NCBI RefSeq assembly: GCF_000621745.1
Contig: NZ_KK211337.1
Span: 191,876 to 255,875 of the forward strand
DNA from: Clostridium beijerinckii HUN142
Lineage (GTDB): Bacteria > Bacillota > Clostridia > Clostridiales > Clostridiaceae
Reading direction: 5' to 3'
DNA length: 64,000 nt
Shown: positions 25,300 to 34,256 of the stretch, one piece after another
How positions within the stretch are numbered: the first letter of the stretch is position 1
Layout: each line of letters starts with the position of its first letter
Notes under the pieces: generated by a model
Seen by the model: only the letters and a program-made list of their open reading frames with translations
Database searches by the model: none
What the model was told of the DNA's origin: nothing
Made by a program: the position numbers and the translations under genes

Positions 25300-25656
25300 A
25301 TGGCAAACTATAGAGGTGGAAGAATTAACGAAGAATTTAAAAGAGAAATTAGTAGTTTGATTCAAAATGAAGTTAAAGATCCAAGACTTACAGCTATGAT
25401 TTCAGTTACAGATGTTAAAGTTACAAAAGATTTAAGATATGCTAAGGTTTATGTAAGCATATTTTCTAAAGATGATGAAGAAAAGAAAAATAATCTGGAA
25501 GCATTAAAAAATGCAAGTGGATTTATAAGAAAATCAGTAGGCCAGAAAATAAATTTAAGACACACACCAGAAATAATTATTGAATTAGATGACTCTATAA
25601 ATTATGGTATGCATATGGATGAATTAATTCAAAGGATAAGTAAGGGTAATGAGTAG
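25300..25656 (+). CDS. rbfA: Ribosome-binding factor A
   Basis: 30S maturation and cold-adaptation factor. 118 aa. KH-type domain with RINEEFKREISSLIQNEVKDPRL, VSVTDVKVTKDLRYAKVYVS-like and LRHTPEIIIELDDSINYG blocks. The ATG at 25300 is preferred; the in-frame GTG at 25288 is inside the AGAGGTGAAG ribosome binding site. The stop overlaps the nrnA start by 8 bases. Confidence 0.95.
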   Translation: MANYRGGRINEEFKREISSLIQNEVKDPRLTAMISVTDVKVTKDLRYAKVYVSIFSKDDEEKKNNLEALKNASGFIRKSVGQKINLRHTPEIIIELDDSINYGMHMDELIQRISKGNE

Positions 25657-26629
25657 TCTTAAAGAAATAAAAGAAGAAATTTTAAAATCAAAAAGAATTG
25701 GGTTATCATTCCATACATCTCCAGATGGAGATGCTATAGGCAGCACTTTGGCATTACTAAATGCATTAAGGTATTTAAGAAAGGATTCATATATTATATC
25801 AAGAGATGTTATTTCTGATAACCTCTCTTTCCTTTCTTTTGCCAATGAAATTGATGGCAATACTTTAGAGCCTAAAGAAGGTACTGATCTTGTAATAATA
25901 TTAGATTGTGGTAATGTTGAAAGAATATCCGCAGATCTAAGTAATTATAACGGCAAGGTTATTAATATTGATCATCATATTTCAAATGAAGAATATGGAT
26001 TTATTAATTATGTAGATGTAAGTGCAGCTGCAACATGTGAAATATCATATTTATTAGCAGAAGAGTTGGGAATTGATTTTAGGAATAGAACTGATGTTGA
26101 AATAAATATAGGGAACGCAGTTTATACAGGAATTGTGACAGATACAGGCTCTTTTAGGCATTCTAATGTTACTAAAAGAACTCATAAAATAGTATCAGAA
26201 CTTATAGAACTTGGAGTAGACAACAGTAAGGTTCATAGCAATCTTTTTGATAACAAGCCCTTTGAAAAAATAAAATTAATGGGATGTGTGTTATCTAATA
26301 TTGAGCTTGCTTTAGAAAATAAAGTAGCGATCCTTCAGATACCGAAAGGAATGTTAGAAAAGTTTAACTTAAAAAATACTGATACTTCAGATATAATTTC
26401 AGTTGGCCTTGGAATTAAAGGTGTAGAGGTTTCTATGCTTTTGAAAGAAGTTGAAGATGGAGTTAAAGGAAGTTTAAGATCTAAAAATAATGTAGATGTT
26501 CGAAAAGTTGCAGAAGTATATGGTGGTGGCGGACATATAAAAGCCGCTGGAGTTATGCAAAAAGGCGTAGGTATAGAAGCTGCAAAAGAAAATCTGCTAA
26601 GGATACTTAAAGAAGAGATTTGCTCATAA
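25649..26629 (+). CDS. nrnA: Bifunctional oligoribonuclease/pAp phosphatase NrnA
   Basis: DHH/DHHA1 phosphoesterase that degrades short RNAs and dephosphorylates pAp. 326 aa. Motifs: SFHTSPDGDAIGS (DxD), ILDCGNVER, NIDHHISN (DHH), VYTGIVTDTGSFRHSN, and C-terminal GGGGHIKAAG of DHHA1. Located between rbfA and truB, its standard clostridial context, overlapping rbfA. Confidence 0.95.
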   Translation: MSSLKEIKEEILKSKRIGLSFHTSPDGDAIGSTLALLNALRYLRKDSYIISRDVISDNLSFLSFANEIDGNTLEPKEGTDLVIILDCGNVERISADLSNYNGKVINIDHHISNEEYGFINYVDVSAAATCEISYLLAEELGIDFRNRTDVEINIGNAVYTGIVTDTGSFRHSNVTKRTHKIVSELIELGVDNSKVHSNLFDNKPFEKIKLMGCVLSNIELALENKVAILQIPKGMLEKFNLKNTDTSDIISVGLGIKGVEVSMLLKEVEDGVKGSLRSKNNVDVRKVAEVYGGGGHIKAAGVMQKGVGIEAAKENLLRILKEEICS

Positions 26630-26707
26630 AAAAATAAAATATAAACTATACTTATGAAAAATAAGTAAGAACTTCACTTATATAAGGAAGGAATAGAGAA
26701 TTCATAT

Positions 26708-27607
26708 ATGAAAGATACAAAAACTTCACAGATAACTGGAGTACTAAATATATTCAAAAATAAAGGAATGACTTCCTTTGACGTAGTTAGAAAGATAAAG
26801 TTCTTAGCTAACGAGAAGAAAGTTGGTCATACTGGAACCTTGGACCCAGAAGCTACTGGAGTCCTTCCGGTATGTCTTGGAAAAGCTACAAAAACTATTG
26901 ATTATATAATGAATAGTAATAAGGTATATGAGGTGAAATTTCTGCTTGGAGTGAAGACAACAACATATGATCTTGAAGGCGAAATATTAGAAAGAAATGA
27001 AATAGATCATATTACAAGTGATATGGTTTCAGAGGCTGTAATATCTTTCGTTGGAGAATATGACCAAGTTCCACCAATGTATTCTGCTCTTAAAAAAAAT
27101 GGGGTAAGGCTCTATGATTTGGCGCGGCAAGGTATTGAGGTTGAAAGAGAAGCTAGAAAGGTTAAGATATTTAATATATCGGACTTGAAGATTGAATTAC
27201 CTTATGTATATATGAAAGTAGCTTGCTCAAAAGGAACATATATTAGAAGTTTATGTTACGATATTGGCGAAAAACTCAAAGTTGGAGCAGCTATGGCAGA
27301 ATTAAATAGATCTGAAACGTCTATTTTTAAACAGGTAGATAGTGTAAACATAGATGATTTAACTAAGGAAAATATACAAGATTATATAATGACTATAGAG
27401 GATGCCCTTTCTTTTTACCCTAAGATTACAGTAAAAAGCACATTTACTAAATTATTAGTAAATGGAGTTAAAGTATTTGATAAGAGATTAACAAATGAGG
27501 AAAGAGAAAAAAATGTTTTATATAGGGTATATGATAGCGAGGGTACTTTTATAGGAATTGGAAAACAAGATGATGATGGATTCAAAATCGAAAAATTGTT
27601 GCTTTAG
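26708..27607 (+). CDS. truB: tRNA pseudouridine-55 synthase TruB
   Basis: Makes pseudouridine 55 in the T-loop of tRNAs. 299 aa. GVLNIFKNKGMTSFDVV, then VGHTGTLDPEATGVLPVCLGKATK with the catalytic Asp, QVPPMYSALKKNG, and KGTYIRSLCYDIG; a C-terminal PUA-like region follows. The 78-base gap from nrnA carries no clear promoter, and GGAAGG lies about 12 bases upstream of the ATG. Confidence 0.96.
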   Translation: MKDTKTSQITGVLNIFKNKGMTSFDVVRKIKFLANEKKVGHTGTLDPEATGVLPVCLGKATKTIDYIMNSNKVYEVKFLLGVKTTTYDLEGEILERNEIDHITSDMVSEAVISFVGEYDQVPPMYSALKKNGVRLYDLARQGIEVEREARKVKIFNISDLKIELPYVYMKVACSKGTYIRSLCYDIGEKLKVGAAMAELNRSETSIFKQVDSVNIDDLTKENIQDYIMTIEDALSFYPKITVKSTFTKLLVNGVKVFDKRLTNEEREKNVLYRVYDSEGTFIGIGKQDDDGFKIEKLLL

Positions 27608-27664
27608 GCATCTTAACTAGTATGTAGCTGTTTTTTCGGGTGACTTAATTTAGGAGTAAGGATA

Positions 27665-28600
27665 ATGATTATTATAGATAAACATTCAAAAGATATTCAA
27701 AGTTCTAATAATTATATAGCTCTTGGAAGTTTTGATGGACTTCATATTGGGCATCTTTCTTTAATAAATAAAGTAGTAGAGGTTGCAAAAAAAAATAAAG
27801 GGAGAAGTATGGTTTTTACATTTAAAAACCATCCTAGAACTCTTATAAATAAAGAAAACTCAGTAAAACTTTTGATGGATAATGAAAGGAAAGCAAAAAT
27901 TCTAGAAAATCATAAGGTGGATATAGTTTGTTTTAAGGAATTTGATCTTGAATTTATGAAAATGACGCCAAAGGAATTTATAGAGTTTTTGATAGTTAAT
28001 TATAATATCAAGGGGTTTGTTGTAGGGTTTAATTATAAATTTGGATACAAGAATTTAGGGAATGTAGAACTTCTAAAAGAATTACAAAATGAATATGGGT
28101 ATGAACTATATGTTATGGATCCATGTACATATAATAACGATGTTGTAAGTAGTACTAGAATTAGAAAAGATATTCAAGATGGTGAGGTTTCGGAAGCTAA
28201 TAAGATGCTTAGTGTTCCTTACACATTAAGTGGCGAAATTATTCATGGAAAGAAAATTGGAAGAACTATAGGTTTTCCTACAGCGAATTTAAAATATGAT
28301 GAAAATTTCATTTTACCTAAGATTGGTGTATATTATACTAATATTAAGGTAAATAATAATATATATAAAGGAATTACATCTGTTGGATACAATCCTACGG
28401 TTGAAGGTAAAAATTTAACAGTGGAGACATATATATTAGATTTTAATAAAGAAATATATGGAGATAGAATAGATGTAAGCTTTATAAAAAAAATCCGCAA
28501 TGAAGAAAAATTTAATAGTTTAGAAGAGTTAAAGAACCAGCTTGAAAGAGATAAAGCTTTTGCAAGAAATGAGAATTGTACGTCGGCTTTAATAATATAG
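27665..28600 (+). CDS. ribF: Bifunctional riboflavin kinase/FMN adenylyltransferase
   Basis: Converts riboflavin to FMN and FAD. 311 aa. The N-terminal FAD synthetase nucleotidyltransferase domain (IALGSFDGLHIGH, about 20-32; later SSTRIRKDI) is followed by the flavokinase domain (about 185-305) with GKKIGRTIGFPTANLKYD. Usual place between truB and rpsO. It works downstream of the riboflavin operon encoded at 49-53 kb, and its product FMN is the ligand of the riboswitch there. Confidence 0.95.
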   Translation: MIIIDKHSKDIQSSNNYIALGSFDGLHIGHLSLINKVVEVAKKNKGRSMVFTFKNHPRTLINKENSVKLLMDNERKAKILENHKVDIVCFKEFDLEFMKMTPKEFIEFLIVNYNIKGFVVGFNYKFGYKNLGNVELLKELQNEYGYELYVMDPCTYNNDVVSSTRIRKDIQDGEVSEANKMLSVPYTLSGEIIHGKKIGRTIGFPTANLKYDENFILPKIGVYYTNIKVNNNIYKGITSVGYNPTVEGKNLTVETYILDFNKEIYGDRIDVSFIKKIRNEEKFNSLEELKNQLERDKAFARNENCTSALII

Positions 28601-28629
28601 TTTACAATAATAGTTACTTTTGATATAAT
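28601..28629 (+). promoter_or_regulatory. Sigma-A promoter of rpsO
   Basis: TTTACA (28601-28606), a 17-base spacer, and a perfect TATAAT (28624-28629), starting right at the ribF stop. Confidence 0.85.
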
Positions 28630-28639
28630 AACACAGGGA

Positions 28640-28686
28640 ACCTAATTCTAAGTTGTAAGGTGCCATCTTTTACTTGGAACTAGGGG
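28640..28686 (+). promoter_or_regulatory. S15 leader candidate
   Basis: A 12-position stem with one mismatch pairs CCTAATTCTAAG (about 28641-28652) with CTTGGAACTAGG (about 28673-28684); the enclosed loop holds AAGGTGCC. Autogenous S15 leaders exist in several bacterial groups; identity with a known class is not established by eye. Confidence 0.5.
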
Positions 28687-28719
28687 ATAATTAATATAAT
28701 ACACGGAGGTGCACTTATA

Positions 28720-28983
28720 ATGGATAAGGCAAGAAAATTAGAAATAATTAAAAAGTTTGGAAGAGGCGAAGGAGATACTGGTTCACCAGAAGTTCAAGTA
28801 GCTTTACTTACTGAAAGAATTCAATCTTTAACTGAACATTTAAAAGTTCATAAGAAAGATCATCACTCAAGAAGAGGACTATTAATGATGGTTGGTCAAA
28901 GAAGAGGTCTTTTAAACTATTTAAGTGATCAAGATATCGAAAGATATAGAACTTTAATCAAAGAATTAGGTTTAAGAAGATAA
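28720..28983 (+). CDS. rpsO: 30S ribosomal protein S15
   Basis: Primary 16S rRNA-binding protein of the central domain. 87 aa, close to the usual 88-89. GDTGSPEVQVALLTERIQSLTEHLKVHKKDHHSRRGL is the family core (about 20-55), and RRGLLNYL follows. Strong CGGAGGTG before the ATG. It has its own promoter and leader and is separated from pnp by a hairpin. Confidence 0.98.
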   Translation: MDKARKLEIIKKFGRGEGDTGSPEVQVALLTERIQSLTEHLKVHKKDHHSRRGLLMMVGQRRGLLNYLSDQDIERYRTLIKELGLRR

Positions 28984-28988
28984 TTTTT

Positions 28989-29012
28989 AGAGCGGAGTTT
29001 TCCGCTCTATTA
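28989..29012 (+). terminator. Hairpin between rpsO and pnp
   Basis: AGAGCGGA (28989-28996) / TCCGCTCT (29001-29008), perfect 8 bp with a 4-base loop and a broken T-rich tail. A terminator of moderate strength or an RNase target for pnp regulation. Confidence 0.7.
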
Positions 29013-29089
29013 TTTTAAACTATACAAATTATAGAAAAATTATACAAAATTATTAATGATTAGATGAACCTAAAGGGAGGTCATAAATT

Positions 29090-31195
29090 ATGAATAACGT
29101 TCTAACGACTGAAATCGCTGGAAGAGAATTGAAAGTTGAATTCGGAAAAGTAGGTATGTTATCAAATGCAGCAACATTTACTAGCTATGGAGACACAGTG
29201 ATTTTAACTAATGTTAATGCATCAGAGAAGCCAAGAGAAGGAATTGATTTCTTTCCTCTAAGTGTTGAATATGAAGAAAGATTATACGCAGTAGGTAAAA
29301 TCCCGGGTGGATTTATCAAGAGAGAAGGAAGACCATCAGAAAAAGCTATATTAAATGGTAGAGCTGTTGATAGAACTCTAAGACCTCTATTTCCAAAGGG
29401 ATACAGAAATGACGTTCAAGTTGTTACTACAGTTGTATCCGTTGAAAAAGATAATTTGCCAGAAATCTTAGCAATTAATGCAGCATCGCTTGCATTATGC
29501 CTGTCAAGTATTCCTTACACAATTCCAACAGCAGCAGTACAAGTAGGAATTATCGATGGTAAGTTCGTTACAAATCCAGATACTGAAGGTCGTGAAAAAA
29601 GCATTCTTCACTTAACAGTGTGTGCTACAAAAGAAAAAGTAATGATGATTGAAGCTGGTGGACAGGAGATACCAGAAGATACTATGATAGACGCTATTAA
29701 ATATGGTTTTAATGAGTGTCAAAAGATTATTGCATTCCAAGAAGAAGCAGTAGCTAAATTTGGAAAGCAGAAAGATGAACCAGTATTATATACTGTAGAT
29801 CCAGAACTTGAAAAAGAAATTAAAGAATTTGCATCTGACATGATTAAAGAAGCAATGTACATCATGGAAAAAGATGAAAGAAATGCTGCTGTTGATGCAG
29901 TTTATGAAAAAGTTAATGAAGCGTTTGGCGAAAAGTATGCAGATAAAATGGGCGATATTAAAGAAGTTCTTTATACCATGCAAAAGAAAGTTGTAAGACA
30001 TATGCTTCTAAAAGATAAGAGAAGACCAGATGGAAGAGCATTTGATCAAATCAGACCATTAGGATGTGAAGTAGGAATTTTACCTAGAACACATGGTACA
30101 GGACTATTTACAAGAGGATTAACTCAAGTAATGACAGTTGCAACTCTTGGCTCAATTAGCGAAATTCAAATCTTAGATGGAATAGACGAAGCTCAATCGA
30201 AAAGATATATGCATCATTATAATTTCCCAGGATACAGTGTTGGAGAAGTAAAACCTTTAAGAGGTCCTGGTAGACGTGAAATAGGTCATGGAGCTTTAGC
30301 AGAAAGAGCTTTAGAACCATTAATTCCTTCCGAAGAAGAATTCCCATATACAATAAGATTAGTATCAGAAGTCTTAAGTTCAAATGGATCAACTTCACAA
30401 GCATCAGTTTGTGGTTCAACATTAGCATTATTAGATGCAGGCGTGCCAATTAAAAGACCAGCTGCTGGTATTGCAATGGGGTTAATAACTTCAGAAGATT
30501 TAAGTGAAGAAGCAGTATTGACTGATATTCAAGGAATAGAAGATTTCTTTGGAGATATGGATTTTAAGGTGGCCGGAACAACAGAAGGTATAACATCCAT
30601 TCAAGTTGATACTAAGCTTAAAGGTTTTAGCTTTAATGTAGTGGAAAATGCTATAAGAGATGCTAGAAAAGCTAGACTTACTATAATTGATAAAATAAAC
30701 GAATGTATTTCTATACCTAGAGAAGATGTTTCATTATATGCTCCAAAAACGCAAATTATGAGCATAAATCCTGATAAAATAAGGGATGTAATAGGAGCAG
30801 GCGGTAAAGTTATAAATAAGATAATACAAGATACAGGAGTTAAAATCGATATAAAAGAAGATGGAACTGTATTTGTAAGCTCAACTGACCATGAAGGTGT
30901 TAATGGAGCTATAAAGATAATAGAAGGATTAACTAAAGAAGTTAAAGCTGGAGAAGTTTATCTTGGAAAAGTTACAAAGATAACTACATTTGGAGCATTT
31001 GTTGAGATCTTACCAAGTAAAGAAGGATTAGTTCATATTTCTAAGTTAGCTAAAGAAAGAGTGAACAAAGTAGAAGACGTAGTATCTATTGGAGATGATA
31101 TTTTAGTTAAGGTTACAGAAATTGATAATCAAGGTAGAATAAATCTTTCAAGAAAAGATGCTTTATTAGAACAAGAAAATAAGGAAGAGAAATAA
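29090..31195 (+). CDS. pnp: Polynucleotide phosphorylase
   Basis: 3'-to-5' phosphorolytic exoribonuclease of the RNA degradosome. 701 aa. Two RNase PH domains (about 10-210 and 310-540, the second with RRPDGRAFDQIRPL and the catalytic GDMDFKVAGT) flank a helical domain. A KH domain (IRDVIGAGGKVINKI, about 560) and an S1 domain (VYLGKVTKITTFGAFVEI) follow. GGGAGG precedes the ATG. Confidence 0.98.
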   Translation: MNNVLTTEIAGRELKVEFGKVGMLSNAATFTSYGDTVILTNVNASEKPREGIDFFPLSVEYEERLYAVGKIPGGFIKREGRPSEKAILNGRAVDRTLRPLFPKGYRNDVQVVTTVVSVEKDNLPEILAINAASLALCLSSIPYTIPTAAVQVGIIDGKFVTNPDTEGREKSILHLTVCATKEKVMMIEAGGQEIPEDTMIDAIKYGFNECQKIIAFQEEAVAKFGKQKDEPVLYTVDPELEKEIKEFASDMIKEAMYIMEKDERNAAVDAVYEKVNEAFGEKYADKMGDIKEVLYTMQKKVVRHMLLKDKRRPDGRAFDQIRPLGCEVGILPRTHGTGLFTRGLTQVMTVATLGSISEIQILDGIDEAQSKRYMHHYNFPGYSVGEVKPLRGPGRREIGHGALAERALEPLIPSEEEFPYTIRLVSEVLSSNGSTSQASVCGSTLALLDAGVPIKRPAAGIAMGLITSEDLSEEAVLTDIQGIEDFFGDMDFKVAGTTEGITSIQVDTKLKGFSFNVVENAIRDARKARLTIIDKINECISIPREDVSLYAPKTQIMSINPDKIRDVIGAGGKVINKIIQDTGVKIDIKEDGTVFVSSTDHEGVNGAIKIIEGLTKEVKAGEVYLGKVTKITTFGAFVEILPSKEGLVHISKLAKERVNKVEDVVSIGDDILVKVTEIDNQGRINLSRKDALLEQENKEEK

Positions 31196-31219
31196 AGGGC
31201 AATTAATTGCCTTTTTTTT
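31194..31219 (+). terminator. Intrinsic terminator after pnp
   Basis: GGCAATTAATTGCC palindrome with flanking A and T8. Confidence 0.85.
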
Positions 31220-31244
31220 AACTAAGAAGGAGGGCAAGTACAAA

Positions 31245-32552
31245 ATGTATAACACATATACCCTTAAAAATGGATTAAGAATTGTAACAGAAAAAATAGA
31301 ACACTTAAATTCTATCAGTGTTGGAGTAATGGTTCAAAATGGATCTAGAAATGAGAGCCCAGAAGTTAATGGAATATCACATTTTATTGAGCATATGTTT
31401 TTTAAAGGAACTGATAAAAGAACTTCAAAAGAAATAATGGAGGATATTGAGAATGTCGGAGGACAGATTAATGCTTTCACAAGTAAGGAAGCTACCTGTT
31501 ATTATATTAAGGCATTAAATACCCACCTAGATTTAACGTTAGATGTTCTTTCAGATATACTTTTAAATGCAAAATTTGATCCAGAAGAAATAGAGAAAGA
31601 AAAAGGTGTAGTAATTGAAGAAATCAATATGAGTGAAGACTCACCGGAAGATGTATTAGATGATACACATTCAAAAGCCTGCTTTGGAAATGGGTCGTTA
31701 GGATCTCCAATTTTGGGAACAATACCATTGGTGAAGTCATTTACTAGAGAAAAGATATTGAATTTTATTAGTGAAAAGTATACTCCTTATAATTCTGTAA
31801 TATCAGTTTGTGGTAAGTTCAATGATAAAGAGTTAGAGGAATTGATTAATAAATATTTTGGTGGATGGAAAAGTAAAGGTGAATATACGCCAGAATATAA
31901 TAAAACTATAATACAAGTTGATTCTGCATATGCAAAAAAAGAAATTGAGCAACTCCATATTTCTTTAGGATTAGAGGGATTGCCTTATGGAGATGAAAAC
32001 AATTACGCGTTAGTATTGCTTAATAATATATTTGGAAGTGGTGCATCTTCAATTCTTTTCCAAAAAGTGAGAGAGGAACTAGGATTATGTTATTCTATAA
32101 CATCTTATTTGCAACCATTTCAGGGAGTTGGAACGCTAAATATATATGCGGGCTTAAATAGAAACTATGGAGAGAAAGCTCTAGAAGTTATAGAAAAAGA
32201 AATTACTCTATTTAGTAAGAATGGAATAACTGATAAGCAGCTTGAAATAAACAAGGAGAAAATTAAAGCCAATTATATTTTAGGACTTGAAAGTACGAGT
32301 TCGAGGATGTTTTCAAATGCAAAGACATTCTTATTTAGAAATAAAATAAAAACTCAAGAAGAAGTAATAAAGAGAATAGATGATATAAGAAAAGATGATA
32401 TACAATACGTCTTAGAAAGATGTTTTAAAAAAGGAGTTCTAAATGCAGCATATGTCGGGCAAGATGTAGAATATAGCAAATTAGATTCTATAATACTAAA
32501 GAATGCCAAAGCATATGATAACTCAAATCATAATGGTAAAATTAATTTGTAA
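31245..32552 (+). CDS. M16-family zinc metallopeptidase (MlpA/YmxG-like)
   Basis: Half-size pitrilysin-family protein. 435 aa, with two homologous halves. The inverted zinc motif HFIEH (HxxEH) is at residues 46-50, and the downstream acidic ligand region EKEKGVVIEEINMSED lies about 76 residues later. The C-terminal half holds the conserved RY-like segment replaced here by REELGLCYSITSYLQPF. It is encoded between pnp and ymxH as in B. subtilis. Cytoplasmic, no signal peptide. The physiological substrate is not evident. Confidence 0.93.
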   Translation: MYNTYTLKNGLRIVTEKIEHLNSISVGVMVQNGSRNESPEVNGISHFIEHMFFKGTDKRTSKEIMEDIENVGGQINAFTSKEATCYYIKALNTHLDLTLDVLSDILLNAKFDPEEIEKEKGVVIEEINMSEDSPEDVLDDTHSKACFGNGSLGSPILGTIPLVKSFTREKILNFISEKYTPYNSVISVCGKFNDKELEELINKYFGGWKSKGEYTPEYNKTIIQVDSAYAKKEIEQLHISLGLEGLPYGDENNYALVLLNNIFGSGASSILFQKVREELGLCYSITSYLQPFQGVGTLNIYAGLNRNYGEKALEVIEKEITLFSKNGITDKQLEINKEKIKANYILGLESTSSRMFSNAKTFLFRNKIKTQEEVIKRIDDIRKDDIQYVLERCFKKGVLNAAYVGQDVEYSKLDSIILKNAKAYDNSNHNGKINL

Positions 32553-32570
32553 AAAATTATGTAATAATAC

Positions 32571-32618
32571 ACCTCCTTTTCTCATATTATTTTATGAGTA
32601 CTAAAAGGGGGTTTTTAT
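32571..32618 (+). terminator. Terminator hairpin overlapping the ymxH ribosome binding site
   Basis: ACCTCCTTTT (32571-32580) pairs with AAAAGGGGGT (32603-32612), capped by CTCATA (32581-32586) / TATGAG (32593-32598), followed by T5. The Shine-Dalgarno of ymxH (AGGGGG, 32606-32611) lies inside the 3' arm. Confidence 0.75.
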
Positions 32619-32619
32619 T

Positions 32620-32901
32620 ATGAGTGAAGAAAAAAAGGTAAAATATTTAAGTGATATAGAGAGATACGAACTTATTAATATAAATGATGGTGAAAAGTAT
32701 GACTATCTATTAAATAATGATTTAATAATAGATGAAGAAGGAAACTTTAAATATTTGATAGTTAATTTAAGTGGTGGAAAATTTAATCTCTTTAGTAGTA
32801 AAGACTTTTTAGAGATTCCATGGGATTGTGTAAAAAAAATTGGTGCAAAAACCATTATATTAGATGCAGATGAAGAAGTAATAAAAAAAGTAAAGTTATA
32901 A
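32620..32901 (+). CDS. ymxH: YlmC/YmxH-family PRC-barrel protein
   Basis: 93 aa. PRC-barrel family, linked to sporulation genes in Firmicutes (function unclear). Blocks: LSDIERYELININDGEKYDYL, DLIIDEEGNFKYLIV and IPWDCVKKIGAKTIILD. It lies between the M16 peptidase and the aspartokinase, the order also seen in B. subtilis (mlpA-ymxH-...-dapG). Its ribosome binding site is buried in the preceding hairpin. Confidence 0.85.
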   Translation: MSEEKKVKYLSDIERYELININDGEKYDYLLNNDLIIDEEGNFKYLIVNLSGGKFNLFSSKDFLEIPWDCVKKIGAKTIILDADEEVIKKVKL

Positions 32902-32917
32902 TTCAGGAGGAAATTTA

Positions 32918-34114
32918 ATGAAAGTAGTTGTACAAAAGTTTGGAGGAACTTCAGTGTCTACTGAAGAAAATAGGAAGAAAGTGATTGAAAAAGTTAAAAA
33001 TGCTATTAAAGAAGGCTATAGTCCTGTTGTAGTAGTATCAGCTATGGGGAGAAAAGGGCAGCCATATGCAACGGATACATTATTATCTCTGATAAATGAC
33101 AAATTTAAAAATGCAAATAAGTTAGCACAAGATTTATTAATGACATGTGGAGAGATTATTAGCTCAGTTGTTATGAGTAATGATTTATATAATGCTGGAA
33201 TTGATGCTGTACCACTTACTGGAGGACAAGCGGGGATATTGACTGATAATAATTTTACAGATGCAACGTGCATTGAGGTGAAGCCTAAAAAAATATTAGA
33301 GTTAGTGTCTCAAGGAAGAATTCCTGTAGTGACTGGATTTCAAGGAATGACTGAAAATGGATATTTAACTACTTTAGGTAGAGGGGGGAGTGATACAACA
33401 GCTTCTATTTTAGGAGTAGCTCTTAAAGCTTCAGCTATTGAAATATATACTGATGTAGATGGAATTATGACGGCGGATCCAAGAATAGTTGAAAATGCAA
33501 ACTTAATTGATGTAATAAGTTATAGCGAAGTATTCCAATTAGCGGATAAGGGCGCAACTGTAATTCATCCAAAAGCTGTAGAAGTTGCAATGGAAGGCAA
33601 TATTCCTATATTAATTAAAAATACTATGAGCAATAGTAAAGGAACTTTAATAAACAACTTTGGAGATAAAGGTAATGATAGGATAATGACAGGAATTGCA
33701 AGTCAAAAGAATAGAATTCAGATTTCTATCAGGGCTGTAGAAAATCAAGGAAATGCGAAATATAAAAATGTACTAGATTTATTAGCGGCAAATAAAATAA
33801 GCTTAGATTTAATAAATATATTTCCTAATGAACAGATTTTCACTATAAATCAAGTAGATAAAGAGATTTTAGAAAATGTTCTAAACAATGCGAATTTAAA
33901 GTACACTTTGATAGATAACTGTAGCAAAGTAGCGGTTATTGGTTCGAGAATGAAGGGAATACCAGGAGTAATGGCTAAAATTATCAAGGCATTAAGTGAT
34001 AATAATATAGAAGTACTACAAACAGCAGATTCACATATGACAATCTGGTGCTTGGTTCACTCTGAAAACGAAAAAGAAGCAATAAATGTTTTACATAAAA
34101 CTTTTAAACTTTAA
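32918..34114 (+). CDS. lysC: Aspartate kinase
   Basis: First step of the aspartate family pathway (lysine, threonine, methionine, diaminopimelate). 398 aa. The catalytic domain opens VVQKFGGTSVS and includes LTGGQAGILTD, GRGGSDTTAS and EIYTDVDGIMTADPR. Two C-terminal ACT domains (about 265-395) give feedback control. In B. subtilis the DAP-sensitive isozyme DapG occupies this location near tepA and spoIIIE, so a DapG-type role in diaminopimelate/dipicolinate supply is likely (inference). No lysine riboswitch was seen upstream. Confidence 0.95.
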   Translation: MKVVVQKFGGTSVSTEENRKKVIEKVKNAIKEGYSPVVVVSAMGRKGQPYATDTLLSLINDKFKNANKLAQDLLMTCGEIISSVVMSNDLYNAGIDAVPLTGGQAGILTDNNFTDATCIEVKPKKILELVSQGRIPVVTGFQGMTENGYLTTLGRGGSDTTASILGVALKASAIEIYTDVDGIMTADPRIVENANLIDVISYSEVFQLADKGATVIHPKAVEVAMEGNIPILIKNTMSNSKGTLINNFGDKGNDRIMTGIASQKNRIQISIRAVENQGNAKYKNVLDLLAANKISLDLINIFPNEQIFTINQVDKEILENVLNNANLKYTLIDNCSKVAVIGSRMKGIPGVMAKIIKALSDNNIEVLQTADSHMTIWCLVHSENEKEAINVLHKTFKL

Positions 34115-34118
34115 TATA

Positions 34119-34153
34119 AAGGAAACTCGATGCACTGAGTTCCTTGAGTTTTA
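34119..34153 (+). terminator. Hairpin after lysC
   Basis: AAGGAAACTC (34119-34128) pairs with GAGTTCCTT (34137-34145) with one bulged A, followed by TGAGTTTTA. Moderate terminator. Confidence 0.6.
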
Positions 34154-34160
34154 TAGGGAG

Positions 34161-34256
34161 TAAGTTCAATTAACCAAATCATAGATTTGGAATTTCACTT
34201 ATGAATAAAATAATTCCTACTGTACAAAATAAAAAGAGTATAGGAGGAATTATTTT
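34161..34256 (+). promoter_or_regulatory. Tandem hairpins upstream of tepA, the second burying the ribosome binding site
   Basis: Hairpin 1: CCAAATC (34174-34180) / GATTTGG (34184-34190) with partly pairing AAGT...ACTT flanks. Hairpin 2: AAAATAATTCCT (34207-34218) pairs perfectly over 12 bp with AGGAATTATTTT (34245-34256), the base pairs running right up to the ATG at 34257 and including half of the AGGAGG Shine-Dalgarno (34242-34247). This predicts strong translational shut-off unless opened. Confidence 0.65.

Noticed and set aside
32553..32917. Lysine riboswitch or T-box for the aspartokinase
   Set aside because: Neither the upstream gaps nor the 16-base gap before lysC can hold such an aptamer and none of the conserved sequences are present.
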